Assembly (NCBI RefSeq): GCF_905147045.1
Contig: NC_065914.1
Location: forward strand, 3,968,001-4,032,000
Source of the DNA: Nymphalis io
Taxonomy: Eukaryota > Arthropoda > Insecta > Lepidoptera > Nymphalidae
DNA: 64,000 nucleotides
Direction: 5' to 3'
Shown: piece by piece, positions 10,001 to 25,000 of the stretch
Position numbering within the stretch: position 1 is the first letter of the stretch
Layout: each line of letters begins with the position of its first letter
The notes under the pieces: generated by a model
Seen by the model: the letters and a program-made list of their open reading frames with translations, nothing else
Told to the model about the DNA's origin: nothing
Databases searched by the model: none
Program-made: the position numbers and the translations under genes

Positions 10001-13000
10001 TAAGAAGTGAAACAGTAATGTATATTTAAAATAATTTTGATTCTTTTATTTATTTACATAGCTTTCGTGTACATTTACTTGACAACCCGTTAGGACATTT
10101 GCTATGAAAACATATTACAACAAAAATCTATTAAAAAAATGAAATTATTTTATTTGGTTGTGGTATAATTTTAATAATAATATAATGACACAAATAATAT
10201 AAGAATATTGAGAATTACTTAAGTAAAAACATAATATGTATTTAACATGCAAGAATTAATATTGCTGTATTTGAAAATGGTAAGTCTAAAATGTTGATAA
10301 AACATCTTATAGGGTTTCAATTAAAGTTAAAAGGAAAATCTAAACTAAGTTTTCTATCATTTCTATGTAAGATCAAAATTTTCCATAAATTCAAATGCAT
10401 TCGATATATAAAAGCCTCAATTTCAGCTGAAAATGAATGGGGTCGGATAGTTTAGTACGTACTATTTAATTATAGATAATATCGGTAACCCGAGATGGCC
10501 CTGTGGTAAGAACGCGTGAATCTTAACCGATGATCGTGGGTTCAAACCCGGGCAAGCACCACAGAATTTTCATGTGCTTAATTTGTGATTATAATTCATC
10601 TCGTGCTTTACGGTGAAGGAAAACATCGTGAGGAAACCTGCATGTGTCTAATTTCACTGAAATTCTGCCACATGTGAATTCTACCAACCCGCATTGGAGC
10701 AGCGTGGTGGAATAAGCTCCAAACCTTCTCAAAAAGAGGAGAGGAGGCCTTTAGCCCAGCAGTGGGACATTCACAGGCTGTTACGGACGGATCGGTACTT
10801 AAGGCAATTTCAGTTAAAAATAACTAATGTTATAAATGCGGAAATGAGTTTGTTTATTTATTTATTATGTTTTCATATTTTGACTTCTAAACTCATACAA
10901 GTTATGCACACACGTAGTCACTGGTAGAGAAACATATAGATACCTAACACCACCACCTGCACACCTTTTTCTTTATAGAATAGGAAGGCGGACGAGCATA
11001 TGGGCCACCTGATGGTAAGTGGTCACCAACGCCCTTAGACATTGGCATTGTAAGAAATGTCAACCATCGCTTATAGCCAATGCGCCACCAACCTTGGAAA
11101 CTAAGATTTTATGTCCCTTGTGCCTGTAATTACACTGGCTCACTCACCCTTCAAACCGGAACACAACATTACCAAGTACTGCTGTTTTGCGGTAGAATAT
11201 CTGATGAGTGGGTGGTACCTACCCAGACGAGCTTACTAAAGGATATATAAAAAAAATCTCGCTGATTTTCTTTCGCCGGTTCGTTTAAGGTCTGAGGTGT
11301 TTATTTCCGAACCGGTGGTAGATTTATGACGATAAATAAATAAGTATGAAATAAAGATTCTTGACTTATTCTTCAAACGCGGGCAACGAACGGTAACTAG
11401 TAATATAAAAGCGTAATTGAAATAAAATCATGAGCGCCATCTACTTATAGTTTAAAGTATTTTGAATATTAAAGTTTCTAAACGACTATATTAAAACAAA
11501 ATGGCGCCCAATTATCAAACAACGCCCAACTCTAATCCTACGATAGGGTTAATTCTAATTTGACGATTTATTTGAACGTACTAATCCCGGCACGCGGGAT
11601 CGGTCGCGTACCGGAATTTCCCGTAATCCCGTAATCCCGGGGACGTGATGCGACAACTTATTTATAAGTGGCTCTAAACGTCTGAAGCGATTTGAGAATT
11701 GAAAGCGTGTTTAAATTTTATTACGTCTTCGATTCAAATTTTACTTTAAAAAAAATAGTTTCCTGATGAATATTTAGTTATGAATGTTCTTTTGTTGAAC
11801 GGTCTTTGTGTTTTGTACAATCTCTAAAATAATTAAGTCGACAAAATATAAAAATATAAGCACCTTTTTCCCATTAGAACTCCAAATTAACTATAAATAC
11901 ATAAATAATAAAGTGAGTTTGCTTTTTTCGACGTTTTCACGTTTTTTTATAGAGTAGGGTGGCGGACGAGCATATGGTCATGGAGCAATGCCCATAGACA
12001 TTGGCATTGTAAGAAATGTTAACCATCGCTTACATCGCCAATAAGATGTTGTGTCCCTTGTGCCTATAATTACACTGGCTCACTCACCCTTCAAACCAGA
12101 ACACAAGAACAATACCAAGAACTGCTGTTTTGCGATAGAATATCTGATGAGTGGGTGGTACCTACCCAGACGAGCTTACACAAAGCCTTACCACCAGTAT
12201 AACTATTCAAACGGTTATCGTGATATTTTGTGTACACGTGGTCAGAAAACACGAAAAACAGAAGTCACGGGGTACAGAAAATGAATTACGATGCTTGCAA
12301 TTTTTTGCTCTTGAAATATTTTTTTCTATATTTATATTTAATACGACGCTTGTCTATTGTACTATTGTACTATTTCACGACAATAGAAGCTTTGCCTTAA
12401 ATGTCTTGTGGATGATGTAATGAAAGGCAATTGAGTATAGATATGTATATGTATTGTAATATAATTTACAATATTTTATTGTTACGACGATATTACAGTG
12501 CGATGTTAGAATGGCGACTGGCGACAGGACATATAATGATGTATTAATTGACAATGTAGCATATCGAATATCGACTTGTTTCTCGGTGCCATTATGGACA
12601 GTGATTTTTGCTTACATTAATAAAAGTTAATACGTAGGCACAAAGCCTTCACGCAAATTGCAATTGTAATAACTTGCAAGTTAATCGGACTGAAAACATG
12701 CGTTGTATTCTAGGCAGTAGAGCCTATGTAAGCCCGTCTGGGTGGGTACCACCCATTCATCAGATATTCTACTGCTAAACAGCAATACCTACATAGTATT
12801 GTTGCGTTCCGGCTTAAAGGGTGAGTGAGCCAGTGTAACAACAGGTACAAGGGACATAACATTCACATTCACATGTTTGGTGGCGCATTGGCGATGTAAG
12901 GGATGGTTAATATTTCTTACATCCCCAAATGTCTCTGGACGATGGTGAACACTTACCAATACGTACCAATTTACGCGCTAACCATAAAAAAGTCACATAT

Positions 13001-16000
13001 GTCAATTCGGGCGTGTTAATTGAAGGGGAAATTCTTAGCTCTGGTAATCTGAGTTAGCATTTTATGTATAAATATATTTTATATAATTAATTATATGTAC
13101 ATATAACCAGCTGTTGCGCACGGTTCCTCACGTTAAGCGCTATATTATTTGAGGTGTAGTGGTACGTTATATAGCTTACTAGGTAAAGCCTCTGTGTTAG
13201 GAGATACCAGGTTTTAGGTTCGAGCCAAATTTATCAAATTCGATTCAGTGGTTTAGCCGTGAAAGCATAACAGACAAACAGACTTACGCGTTTATAATAT
13301 TAGAACGGAGTGTAATATTTTTTTTATATTTATTACACAATCATTAAATTATAGCAATGTATAATCGGGATACATATTATATCATATATATAATAAACAA
13401 TAATCCTCCTTTAATATGTTGTCGGTTAATAGTGAGCTAGTTCGAGATATAATATGACGAGACAGCTCCTTTTCACGTGACAGCGAACGTTTAAAGTGCC
13501 ATTAAGCGGAGTGACAGCACAGCGTTAGCCCTTCGACAGATAATAAATATATTTTTAAGTAGTGCTCACAGATAACTCTGAAAAGTATATTCAAAGGTAA
13601 TTCACAGTTTTAAATTTAGAATTCGATATTTATTATTTTATATTTTAATATTATCAGCAATTTCTAACCTAATTTAACAAATAATTAGTCAGTTACCTCA
13701 GAAATATTTATTTGATAAGTATATTAAATAGCTGAATGCCAATTACCGTTTTTCCGTTTTCCTATTCTTTAATTTAAGTATCGACTATCACCATAAAAGT
13801 TAACAATTACGTTTGATTTTGAAACTATGTTAACATAGTATCGATTCGGTTCAGATTCGAATAAATACAGATGATTCAAAGTTGAATCGGAATTGAATCG
13901 GGAACGTGTCGTGTTCGTTATAAATTAATAGAAATCGGCCTCTTTTATTAAGTGAATAATCGTTGGTGTTGGAAGGTATTGCGTTTAATGATCGTCTCTC
14001 TAAGCCATTTTTTCTTTTTAAAATCAATCATTTTGAAATTTTCTTATTGAATACTTTAGACTTAAGTTTTCTTATCTTAATGTACAGACCGCCTTTGAAA
14101 AGGTAATATTCAGAGTTAAATCAAATCTTACAATAATTGCTCCCAACTTTAAAAAAGGAGAAGTAGAAAGGGGGTCCGGCATATGAAAGTCATATCTGAG
14201 ATATGAGTAACGGTTGTTTTTTTAATTAAAACATAATAAATGAATTTAAAGATTTATCCATAATAACAAAATTGCAAGAATAACACTAATCCACGAATAA
14301 TTATTTATGCTTCAGATTATGTATATTCAAATTGAATAAATACATGAAAAGAAAACTATTTATATAGAAATAAATGCTTTAACTTAACAACAATTTAAAA
14401 GTCAGCTATATTTAGCTTATATCATTCCTGATGAAGCTCTCCCCAGAGAGTAGGGGCATTTTGAAGACATTTAAAGTGCTCTAATGCGGTTTTGCCATTA
14501 GACATATGCTATTTATTGTAAAACTTCGTTGAAAACAACTTGTGTATTTACAAGTTTTAAATAATTCCCTAATGTTTGTCAAATGATCGCTCTGTAAAAA
14601 TCGTTTCATCTTGATAAAATACAACAAATATTTATTATTTTATTTATTAACATCTAAATAGTTTGTAATTAACAACTGCTTGTGACCACGGACATTGTAG
14701 AGTGTTTGAAACGTCAGGAAATAATAAAAAAATGTAAAAATATACGTGATGAATCGATTCATAGTTTGTTTGCATAGATCGTAACAATCCCAATACAAAT
14801 AAATATTTTTGTTTGCTACTTTTTTTTAACGCTGGAAATACGCATTACGCGTTACCCCCACGGGAACAGTTGGGGGGGTATACGAGGCTCTCCGGTGTCC
14901 ATGGCGCGAGTGCACCCCGAACATTGGAATACCCACTAAAAAATCAGCGGTACCCTTTCAGTCTTAACGTGGAGCGCCACGGGATCGCTTTCGCCAGCTA
15001 CCGTGCCTTTATTTGCTACCCGCGACAACCCGACTAACACGTGTTTGTCGCCCCTATCCTGTACATTGGTATGGCTGGCTGCACTTTTTCTTTTTTTTCT
15101 CAGTGGAAACCTTTAGAAAGGTACCCGGGTCCCATGGTGGTGGAACTGGGTTATGTAGGATTCTTATCCACTAAAACCACTGTGGTGGCCGTCCTCAGCA
15201 CGGATGGGAGAGGCTGCGGGATCGTGTTGATATAACGCATCCGCGGCCTCTCCCGTGCTTTGCTCCGCTCGTGGCTCGGCGGAGCTCTCCTCAGGGGGCG
15301 AAGGTAATCTCGCCCCACCCCCCCCCCCCCCGCACTCCTCGCTAGTGCGTACGGCAGTGCGAGGCCACTTCGGCTGCCGTCCTCCTCAGGGCCGTCTGAA
15401 ATAGGACACGCGAGGCCCCCACCTCACGTATTCACGGCCCCAGGGTTACACCCTATTTTTAAGCCCTTGGCGTCTGGGCTGTGGGAGGGCCGAGACGACG
15501 CCGACTTTGGATCTTAGTTCTGCAGCAGCGGACGCCCGATAGCCTGTGAGACCAAACGGGTGCCCCGTAGAGGACCATCGATCGCACAGCACCGGCATAG
15601 AGACGGCGAACTTCCTCTCTCGGTCCCCCGAGATTAGGCAGCAGTCTGTGCATGGCAGGCGCTACCTTCTCGATCCGGGGGGCTAGGCGCTCGTAGTGCT
15701 CCTCGAAGCCCCAGCGACCAGGAAAAAATGGCTGCACTAGAACACCAAGACAGGTTTATTATAGGTTAAACCTAAGAACAATTGCAGAGAAAAATACCGA
15801 ATATTAAGAAAAAATATAATAATGTCCTCCAGACCGATTTCGGCTACACCGGCCAATCTCAAGAGATCTTAGCCAACTACGAAGGAGATATTATAGTTCA
15901 CAAGTGTGTGCACAAACACAGCACTCTCTCTTCTCTAGCTCTCATAATCCGATGGAACGGCAATCTGACAAGACCGGAAAGAGTTCAGGCGCAGGACCAA

Positions 16001-19000
16001 CGGCTTTACTTGCTTTCCGAGGACTGCCACTGCGAATTCTGACAGAAAAACCTAATAACTTTTTATTGGCCCGCCCTAGGAATTGAACCCAGGATTTCCG
16101 AGTCAGCGGCCTTTATCTAGCTACCAGACCAACGAGGCAGTCGAGAAAAAAAATATATTGCATATAAAAAACCTACATCATAAAAAGCATTAGTATCAAA
16201 AATCAAATTAATTAATATGCGACATTTAAAATCAGAAATAGATGATGTAATAAACACTCGAATATACGACTGACATCTTTATATAACATAAAAATACACA
16301 CACGCCCCTCAAAGCGAAACGTTTATTTTTATTTATCCGAATGTCGTGTCGTTTTGTAAATGCCATTAAATATTATGATAGCTTTCCATAAATCTGTCGG
16401 GTGATCGAATAATTTATTGATTGGGGTGGATTTATGGTTACAATGTATTTTATAGTTTTAACAATTAAATATATGAAATACAAAAGTTATTACAATCATG
16501 GGAAATAGCGACGAAAAATAGACGGAAGACGGTCCGAATATATTATCCAACGGCCCAAATATACTGACGGGTCGGTTGGCGTGGTTGGTAGATACTTCGA
16601 TTCCCACCCAGGACAGACATTTGTGTGCATGAACATGTCTGTTTATCCTGAGTCTATGTGTATCTATATAAGTATGTAATTACAAAAGAAAAGTAGTATA
16701 TATAGTATATCAGTTGTCTGGTTTCCATAGCACAAGCTCTGCTTAGTTAAGGATCAGATGTCCGTGGTAAATAATATCCCAGGATATTATTATCTAGAAG
16801 CATCGCGTGGTTTGACCAGCTTTTAACATTTCTACCTGTGGATCAAGGCGTATTGTTATATATATACATAGTTTACAAGGTTTTGAACGTGTAAAATACA
16901 AAAAACCTCTTCAAAATTCATATTTCCAAAAACCCTTTTTTTATAAGTATGTGTTCACTACCGCCCATAGACATTGTCGAGGTAAGAAATAATAACCATT
17001 CCTTACATAACCAATGTGCCACCAACCTTGGTAAATAACATGTTATATAAATAACTAAGATGTTTGTCCCTTGTGTCTGAAGCTACAATGGCTCAGTCAC
17101 TTTTCAAACCGGAATCCTAAGTATTGCTGTGTGGCGGTAGTATATGTGATGAGAGGGTGGTACATATCCAGGTGAGCCAACCCGTGCAAAAAGCCCTACC
17201 AAGTAAAAATACTTGACGTGTTACTGCCATAAATGCAAATTAAACACACTAAAACTCATTTATGCTTGCCCGAGATTGAACCTGCATTCTTTGGTTAATA
17301 TTCTCGTTCAAGCCCGCTCTAGCTCGGCTCATCTACATGAATATGACTATAATAAAACGTCCGTCCGTTATTTCACTTTTATAGTTGTCAAAACAATTTT
17401 TATTTGATCTCTGAATGATGTCGCTTCTTTTAAACGACTCGGAACTAATAAGTCTGGAACTAATTTTAAGATGTTCGGTCTGATTTTTTTATATAACTGA
17501 CGACGTGCACGGTAGAATTGCATCTTTATAAAAAAAAGCGGATCTTGGTACAGCTAAATCGGTTGGAGACATTTTTGCGTCTGTAGTAGTGTAATGTATA
17601 ATGTAAATGTATAATGTAAAACCAGAATAAACTAGTTTGCGCTAGATAGCACGTATTGGTCTATTCTCAATACAGTAACAGCTTGTGAATGTCCCACTGC
17701 TGGGCTAAGGCCTCGTCTCCCTTTTGAGGAGAAGGTTTTGGAGCTTATTCCACCACGCTGCTCCAATGCGGGTTGGTAGAATACACATGGCAGAATTTCA
17801 ATGTAATTCGACACATGCAGGTTTCCTCACGATGTTTTTTCTTCACCGTCAAGCACGAGATGAATTAAAAACACAAATTCAGCACATGAAAATTCAGTGG
17901 TGCTTGCCCGGGCTTGAACCCACGATTATCGGTTAAGATTGACGCGCTCTAACCACTAGGCCATATTGGTACGGTATTCTCACTAATTAGTTCATAATAA
18001 AATATATGGAGGTAGGTGAAAATTTGTATCGCTAAAAATATCACAATGGATTGCTAACTATAATTACCCAATGCCATAACTACAGTGCTATGCCGTAAGA
18101 ACTCATTCACCCGTGTAATGTTGACAACCGATTTATGGTGATATATTATATTGATGCGTGTATTCTTTAAATGTTATAATTATTATACACGATGGTTTTG
18201 TATGGTGAGTTTCGAGTTTGTTCTCACAGAATATCCCAGTATACAGTACTTTACGTACTATTGAAGACGAAAAAGTAATTTCAGGCTTTGGATGCAATAT
18301 CAGAATTAATTATATCATTAACATAAATTATTTATCTAATGAAAGCGAGGATAAGGGTGGCTAAGAAAGGTGTGGAATTGATGAAATTCTTGATTACTTG
18401 ACTTTTTATGAATTATCTAGAATAGACATATATAAGCAACCATGGTTTTTGTACTTCCCGTAGACAATTATAAGACCTGAAAATTCTCTACTCTTTTCAA
18501 ATCAAATTAATACATAAATTTATTTACATAAGAATTATTTATGGCAAAGCCCTAAACATAATATAAATCATGCCCGCGTGTAATAGTGGCAAGAATGCTT
18601 ACAGCATTTCCCCTTTGAATCGCAATTCCGATTCTCTGACCGAAAAATCAACCATCTCTCCTGTCACCAGTAGAGGCAAAAAGTATATATATATCTAGAA
18701 AAGCATTATATACTTAACTAATTATATACTTAACTACTTCTGATTAAAGAATATAAACAATAAGAAAACCGTATCAAAACCCAATCTGTTGTTTTAAAAA
18801 GGAAATTTTAACGAAAAAACGAATGGACGCGTAAACGCTTTGATTTATATACTATTTGTTTTTTTTATTAAGTATTCAGTCGGAGTGGCAAATAGTCCAC
18901 CTGATGGTAAGTGTTCTCAATCGCCCATAGAAATTGACGTTGTAAGAAATATTGATGATTCCATACATCGCCAATGCGCCACCAACCCTTGCGTCTGACA

Positions 19001-22000
19001 AGGGGTCTGTAGTTAACCACCTACAATAATTAAGAATTATATATATCTGATGGGTATGGTACCTACCCAGACAAGACAGGCTTGCATACAGCTCCAACAA
19101 TCGAATGAATATGTAGTATTAGCGACTTAAAATGAATACACCGTTATTCATATTCATATTAAAGGTCTGTAAACAGAGAATTTTTTGCAATTTAGGTTGC
19201 AAAACATTTGAAATAAAAGTTAGGACACTTGAAAGTGTCTGTACTGGTGGTAGAGCTTTGTGCAAGCTCGTCTGTTTGGTACCACCCACTCATCAGATAT
19301 TCCACCGCAAAACAGCTGTACTTGGTATTGTTGTGTTCCGATTTGAAGGGTGAGTGAACCAGTGTAATTACAGGCACAAGGGAAATAACATCTCAGTTCC
19401 TAAGGTTGGTGGCGCATTGGTGATATAAGCGGTGGTTAACATTTCTTACAATGCCAATGTCGTGGGTGACCACTTACCATAAGGTGGCGCATACGCTCGT
19501 CCGCCTTCCTATTCTTTAAAAAAAAAGTAATTTTCAAAAGAGCGTAATAAAATAACTACTCCATATAATTAATAATAAAACTTTCAGGTGAACGCTGCAT
19601 TTGAAGAGTTACGAATACGCGCCAGAGCGGGCAGCGGGCGTCTACCGAAACTAGAAATACTCAGAGCGGCCATTCAACACATTGAGAGATTGCAAGCGGC
19701 GTTGAGAGCAGCTGCCGTGAGTTCACTTGTATTTGTAACATAATAACGTTCCTCTGACCAATAACGATCACGGAGATTCTTAAGATACTTGTCATCTGCA
19801 CATTATAATGCACAAGTGTATGCGCGAACACAAGAGCACTTTTTTTATTATTCACCTACCCCGATGGGACTGCCAATCCAAAGCGAAAGCGAAAGCAAAT
19901 TGAAATTCAGGAGCATACAATGTCCGAAAGTACTATTAATGAATGAAAAATGATTATCGTTCCCGGTAACACAAGTTGGCGACACTAACGATTTAAGTCC
20001 TATCGTTAAAAAATTCTTTGTTTTTTGTTTTCTTTTATCTGTTGGCACGGCAGGGTGAAAATTTTATTTTCATTTTAAATTTAATAATCTATACAAATAA
20101 TAAATCTGTAACTGATCGCTGTCTGTACATGGAAGATATAAGAGTCGAGGGCCTTTATCAACGGAATAGAACCAAAAACAATGATTGTTGGAATTTTTGT
20201 CTGCTTGTCTGTGCGTTTGTGCACGCTAGAAACGGCTTTACGGATTTGAGTGCGGTTTTCATTAATGTATTGTGGTTAACTTCACTTAAAATTTAGTTTT
20301 TGTTGTATTTCAATCGGTTTATAAATAATAAAGTTATGTCAATTTAAAGAATCACGTGTTTTTCCAATGTAAGTTGAATTCAGATCTATATGATCAATCA
20401 TATTAAATAGAGTTCAGCTTATGCTTGTATTGTCGGTTAACTCACACATGCGTAGATAATATCTGCATATATTATATGTCTATCTTCAAGGTTGACTATA
20501 ACCTTTTGTATGGAAACCAAATTTGTTCTAAAATAATGCATTATTTCCAAATCGATTTTTATAAAATATAAATTCTTATGAAAGATATCGAGATAAGACC
20601 ATAGACAAATTTTTAGTACTTTTTATAGTTTTGACATATTATTAAAGCGTGTAGTCAAAGGTTGTTTGAAAATACTCATACATACATATGTATTTATTTT
20701 CGGTTTATAAATAACTTTATAAATTAATTAATAAATTTAACAATTATTTGGTTAGGTTAGGTATTCCGTTTCGTTTCCGCGTATATATTTTAAAATGGTT
20801 TTGTTAAATTCATACTTAGTCAGTTGGTTTGACAAGTGAAGTAAAAGCCATAAATATATACAAATAAGAATTAAAAATAGTTAAAAAATACTACAAATCG
20901 TAACCGCGTGGATTGGTCTCTCTGATATCTCTGGGCGAAAAATGAACCAGTTAGTTGGTTAGTTGATAATAAGCTTAAAAAAGACACAATTTCCTGTAAG
21001 CTAGTTGCAGTCACAATAAATAAAGCACAGGGAAAGACATTCATGTATGTCGGAATAGATTTAAATGATGTTTTTCTCATGTATGATTCCAATTGTATGT
21101 TGCCCTAATAAATACTAATATCCCACGAAAATAAAACTAAAAATGTTGTATAGATTGAAATATTACTTACCATCAGGTGGAGTAGAGTCATTTGCCATCC
21201 AGGACATATATATATATATATATATATTATAAGTCGCTTTTAGTGATTTTTTAAGTTATACGCGGTTTCATCCGCACAAGAAATGAAATGAAACAGCTAG
21301 TTGATAGTAATCAAGAAAAATATAATATTGATTAAATCTCAGTGTTGCCCAGTTCGTTCCGAAAAAACTAGAACATAAATTTACGAAAACCAAATAGGAC
21401 TATATAAGCCGAGATGGCCCAGTGGTAAGAACGCGTGAATCTTAACCGATGATCGTGTGTTCAAACCCGGGAAAGCACCACTGAATTATCATGTGCTTAA
21501 TTTGTGTTTATAATTCATCTCGTGCTTAACGGTGAAGGAAAACATCGTGAGGAAACCTGCATGTGTCTAATTTCATTGAAATTCTGCCACATGTGAATTC
21601 TACCAACCCGCATTGGAGCAGCGTGGTGGAATAAGCTCCAAACATTTCCTCAAAAGGGAGAGGAGGCCTTAGCTCAGCAGTGGGACATTAACAGGCTGTT
21701 ACTGTACTGTATAAATAGGACTATGAAAATAGCTTACCGTGCGTCTTCTATAAATAATTAGAAATGGCGCAATCTTTACAGCCATCATAAATAAATTAAT
21801 ATCAGCAATGAAATGCTTGCAAATAATAAATATTCGGTGACATTTGACATTTCTAGAGATCTCATTCTACACGAGCGCTTCTCGCGTCAAATTCAATAGC
21901 TCTCATTAAACCAATCACAAACTGCATAAAGATATTCGCAAAATTATAGTTAAATCGGTAATGGGTGTTGACTACGGCGTCATGTATGGATGTGGCTTGA

Positions 22001-25000
22001 TATGTCTTGATAATGACTCTAAAACTCTTTAGACGTAACAAACTTTTATGTATTTAAATAATATTACATTTAAATTTTGAATAGCGAACAATATAGAAAA
22101 TAATGGAGTAGGTAATAAAATTATGAAAAATTGTAAACGTTGACAGCGAGCGATGATTCAGAGGTGTCAATTTAAGTTTTTTTTCTTTATTTTGTGCTCA
22201 AATAGCGTACATACACGCCAGAAAGAGATTTTTTTTTAAATCTATATAGCATAAGCTCCGTGACATTACATACTCCTTTGTAGCTGTCATTCTCGTACAA
22301 TTAATAGAGTATCATTTTTATCGATGGGGAACTGACAAAAACTTCAGTACCAGAAATTGGCCAACTCATACTAAAAGAAATTAATTAATAAAACTATTAT
22401 TTTTCTTCAAAATTTTATAAAATATTATAATAATGATATATATGAAATGTATTAAACATTATAAAAATAATATAAAACAGCACACGACACAAAACCGTCT
22501 CCCATCCAATTATAATAAAGCAATACTATTTATTCCGTGTATTCTATTTCCTGCGCGCGCGCAGATAAATAATCAGCGACGCGTATTAATGGCGATTTAA
22601 CATCACGACATGCGCCTTTTCCTTTAGATGCAATCTATATTTATCTTTATCTGTGGTGACAAATTGCGCGGGAATTGTTGTTTGATATATTTTAAACATT
22701 GTATGTATTTTAGAGAATTTTTAATCTACATTTTATATGATGATTTACTCTGTGACAGATTTAACAAAAAATAAAATTTCCTAGTGCTAGTATAAATAAA
22801 AAATTAGATTTCTTTAAGCATTATAAAAAAAAAAAATTATAATTTTTCTAAATAACTAATTTTATTTTACACTAATAAGGCTATTTACAAAAACAAAACG
22901 ATTATTTTTATTAAAATCCAACACCGCTGTTTACTTTGTTTTCTTGTTTTTTTTTACAGAAACACGGTTTCTATTGTTTTACTATATGTATAATGTTTTT
23001 ACCTTAAGGGCACTTAGGGCATGACCTCAAAGCCCCAATAATGCGAAAATCTAGTGGCATTTCTGTATTTCAATTTTTTTTTTTTGTCTCAAGCTATCTG
23101 TGCTCAGGAGTCCTGCATATAAGTATTGCTAGGACTTTCTGCAAATCCATCCTTGTAGGTAACCTACCTACAAAGTTCCTACATATTGTTAGTTCAAAGG
23201 GTGTATTGGGAATTTTACTTCGTGGTAGAGCTCGTCTGGGTAGGTACCAACCACGCATCACATATACACATAAGCATCAATATTTAGTGTTGTTGTATTC
23301 CAGTTAGAAGGCTCAGTGAACCAGTTTAACTACAGGCACAAGGGACATAACATCTTAGTTCCCGAAAGAGGCGGCGCATTGGTGATATGAGGGTTGATTA
23401 ATATTTCTTATTCCATATATAAAGGCGGTATTGACCACTTACCATCGGTTTGCCCATTTGCCAGTTCACCTACCGTTTTTATAAAAAAAAAACACAGAAC
23501 AATATCGTGAAATACGAGAAAGTGATATGCGACATCTATACTAATGTTTTAAAGGCGAAAGTAACTCTGTTACCTTTTCACGGTTAAACTGATGAGCCCA
23601 TTTTGATAACATTTGTGTGTAGCAAACACGAACCCCAAGGACGGGACATTAGCTTTTTCACCTTATACCCGCCTCTCTTCAAACGAGGGGGAACACTAGT
23701 TCATTATAGTAATATTATACCATTTAAGGATACACAAATCAAATAACGCGTCACCGTAAGTGATTTTCAAAATTTCAGTAGTGAGATACGAAAAGAATTA
23801 CAGAACTGCTGAAGCCGGTTGTATGTATGTGTACGCTTGCATATATGTTAGTTTTTGTCACCGTTTCGTACGAACTAAATTGAAACGTACTATTGATAGA
23901 TATTTGAGCAATTAATATGAACGCATTTGACACATTGGTGCATTTTACACGTAATATATCAGTCAGCGTATACGTTGCACGTCCGTCTGCGCGTTCGTCA
24001 CGCACCGTCGACCTGTCCGACTACGTTTTGATACACATCTGATGTCATCGAGCGTGTGGTTAGTTCGAAATGGCACGTGTCGCTTTTGCAGCTTAATAAA
24101 ACTATATATTATATATACTATAAATAGATGCTATAAGAAAAGTCATGTAATTTAACTATTTAAGTGAATGTTACTTTTTTTTTCTCGCAATGGAAACCTT
24201 CAGAAAGGTACCCGAATCCGATGGGGGTGGGATTCTTACCCACTAAAACCACTGCGATTGCCGTTCTCAGCACGGATCGGAGAGGCTGCGGAATCGTGTT
24301 GATATAACGCATCCGCGGCCTCTCCCATGCTTTGCTCCGCTTGTGGCTCGGCGGAGCTCTCATCAGGGGGCGAATCTCGCCCCCGCTCTCCTCGCTAGTG
24401 CGTACGGCAGCGCGAGGCCATCCCGGCTGCCGTCTTGAATGTTCCATTACTAGGCTAAGGTCTCCTCTCCATTTTGAGGATGCCGCTCTGATATGATAAT
24501 CTTCAGCCGACAAATGATTCTTCGAATGATCCGACAAAGGTTTCTCTCACGTTTTCTTTACCGGTCGGTAAACAATATGAATTATAAGCATATATATAAA
24601 GCACATGAAAGTTGAGTGAAGCTTGAGATAAAAGTTTCAGCCTTTGATTTTGATTATCGCGTGTCACCACTAAGCTATCTCGACTCAAAGTAAAGTTATA
24701 ACCCGTTACTTACTCACTACTAGGAAAATCTCTATTCTCCTTTGAAGGATATGGTTAAGAGCTCTTTATAACACGATACTCAATAATCAATACGAGTTAG
24801 TGTTTCCGCACGGTTTTAAGTATAAGCCAAGATTGAGATCAAATCAAAATAAGGATAATTTTGATTGCCAAGGCACTCACGGGGATTGATGTGTAAATAA
24901 CAAATTATACGCTGACAACATATGACGCTCGAATCGTACGCTGACTTCATCTGACGCTCGAGGCCTCAGTTAGCCCATGCCGTACCATGTTCCGAGCGCT

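Larger units (their letters stand above)
7059..19587 (+). other. nau: nautilus intron 1 (12.5 kb, repeat-filled)
   Basis: Begins GTAGGT and ends AAACTTTCAG. It holds at least seven SINE-A copies, three SINE-B, two SINE-C, one SINE-D, an R1-type LINE remnant and an RTE-like tail, each listed separately. Between them, notably 7080-7900, 8400-8910, 9910-10480, 11250-11935, 13320-14810 and 18180-18855, I see only AT-rich sequence with no exon or known element. Confidence 0.75.
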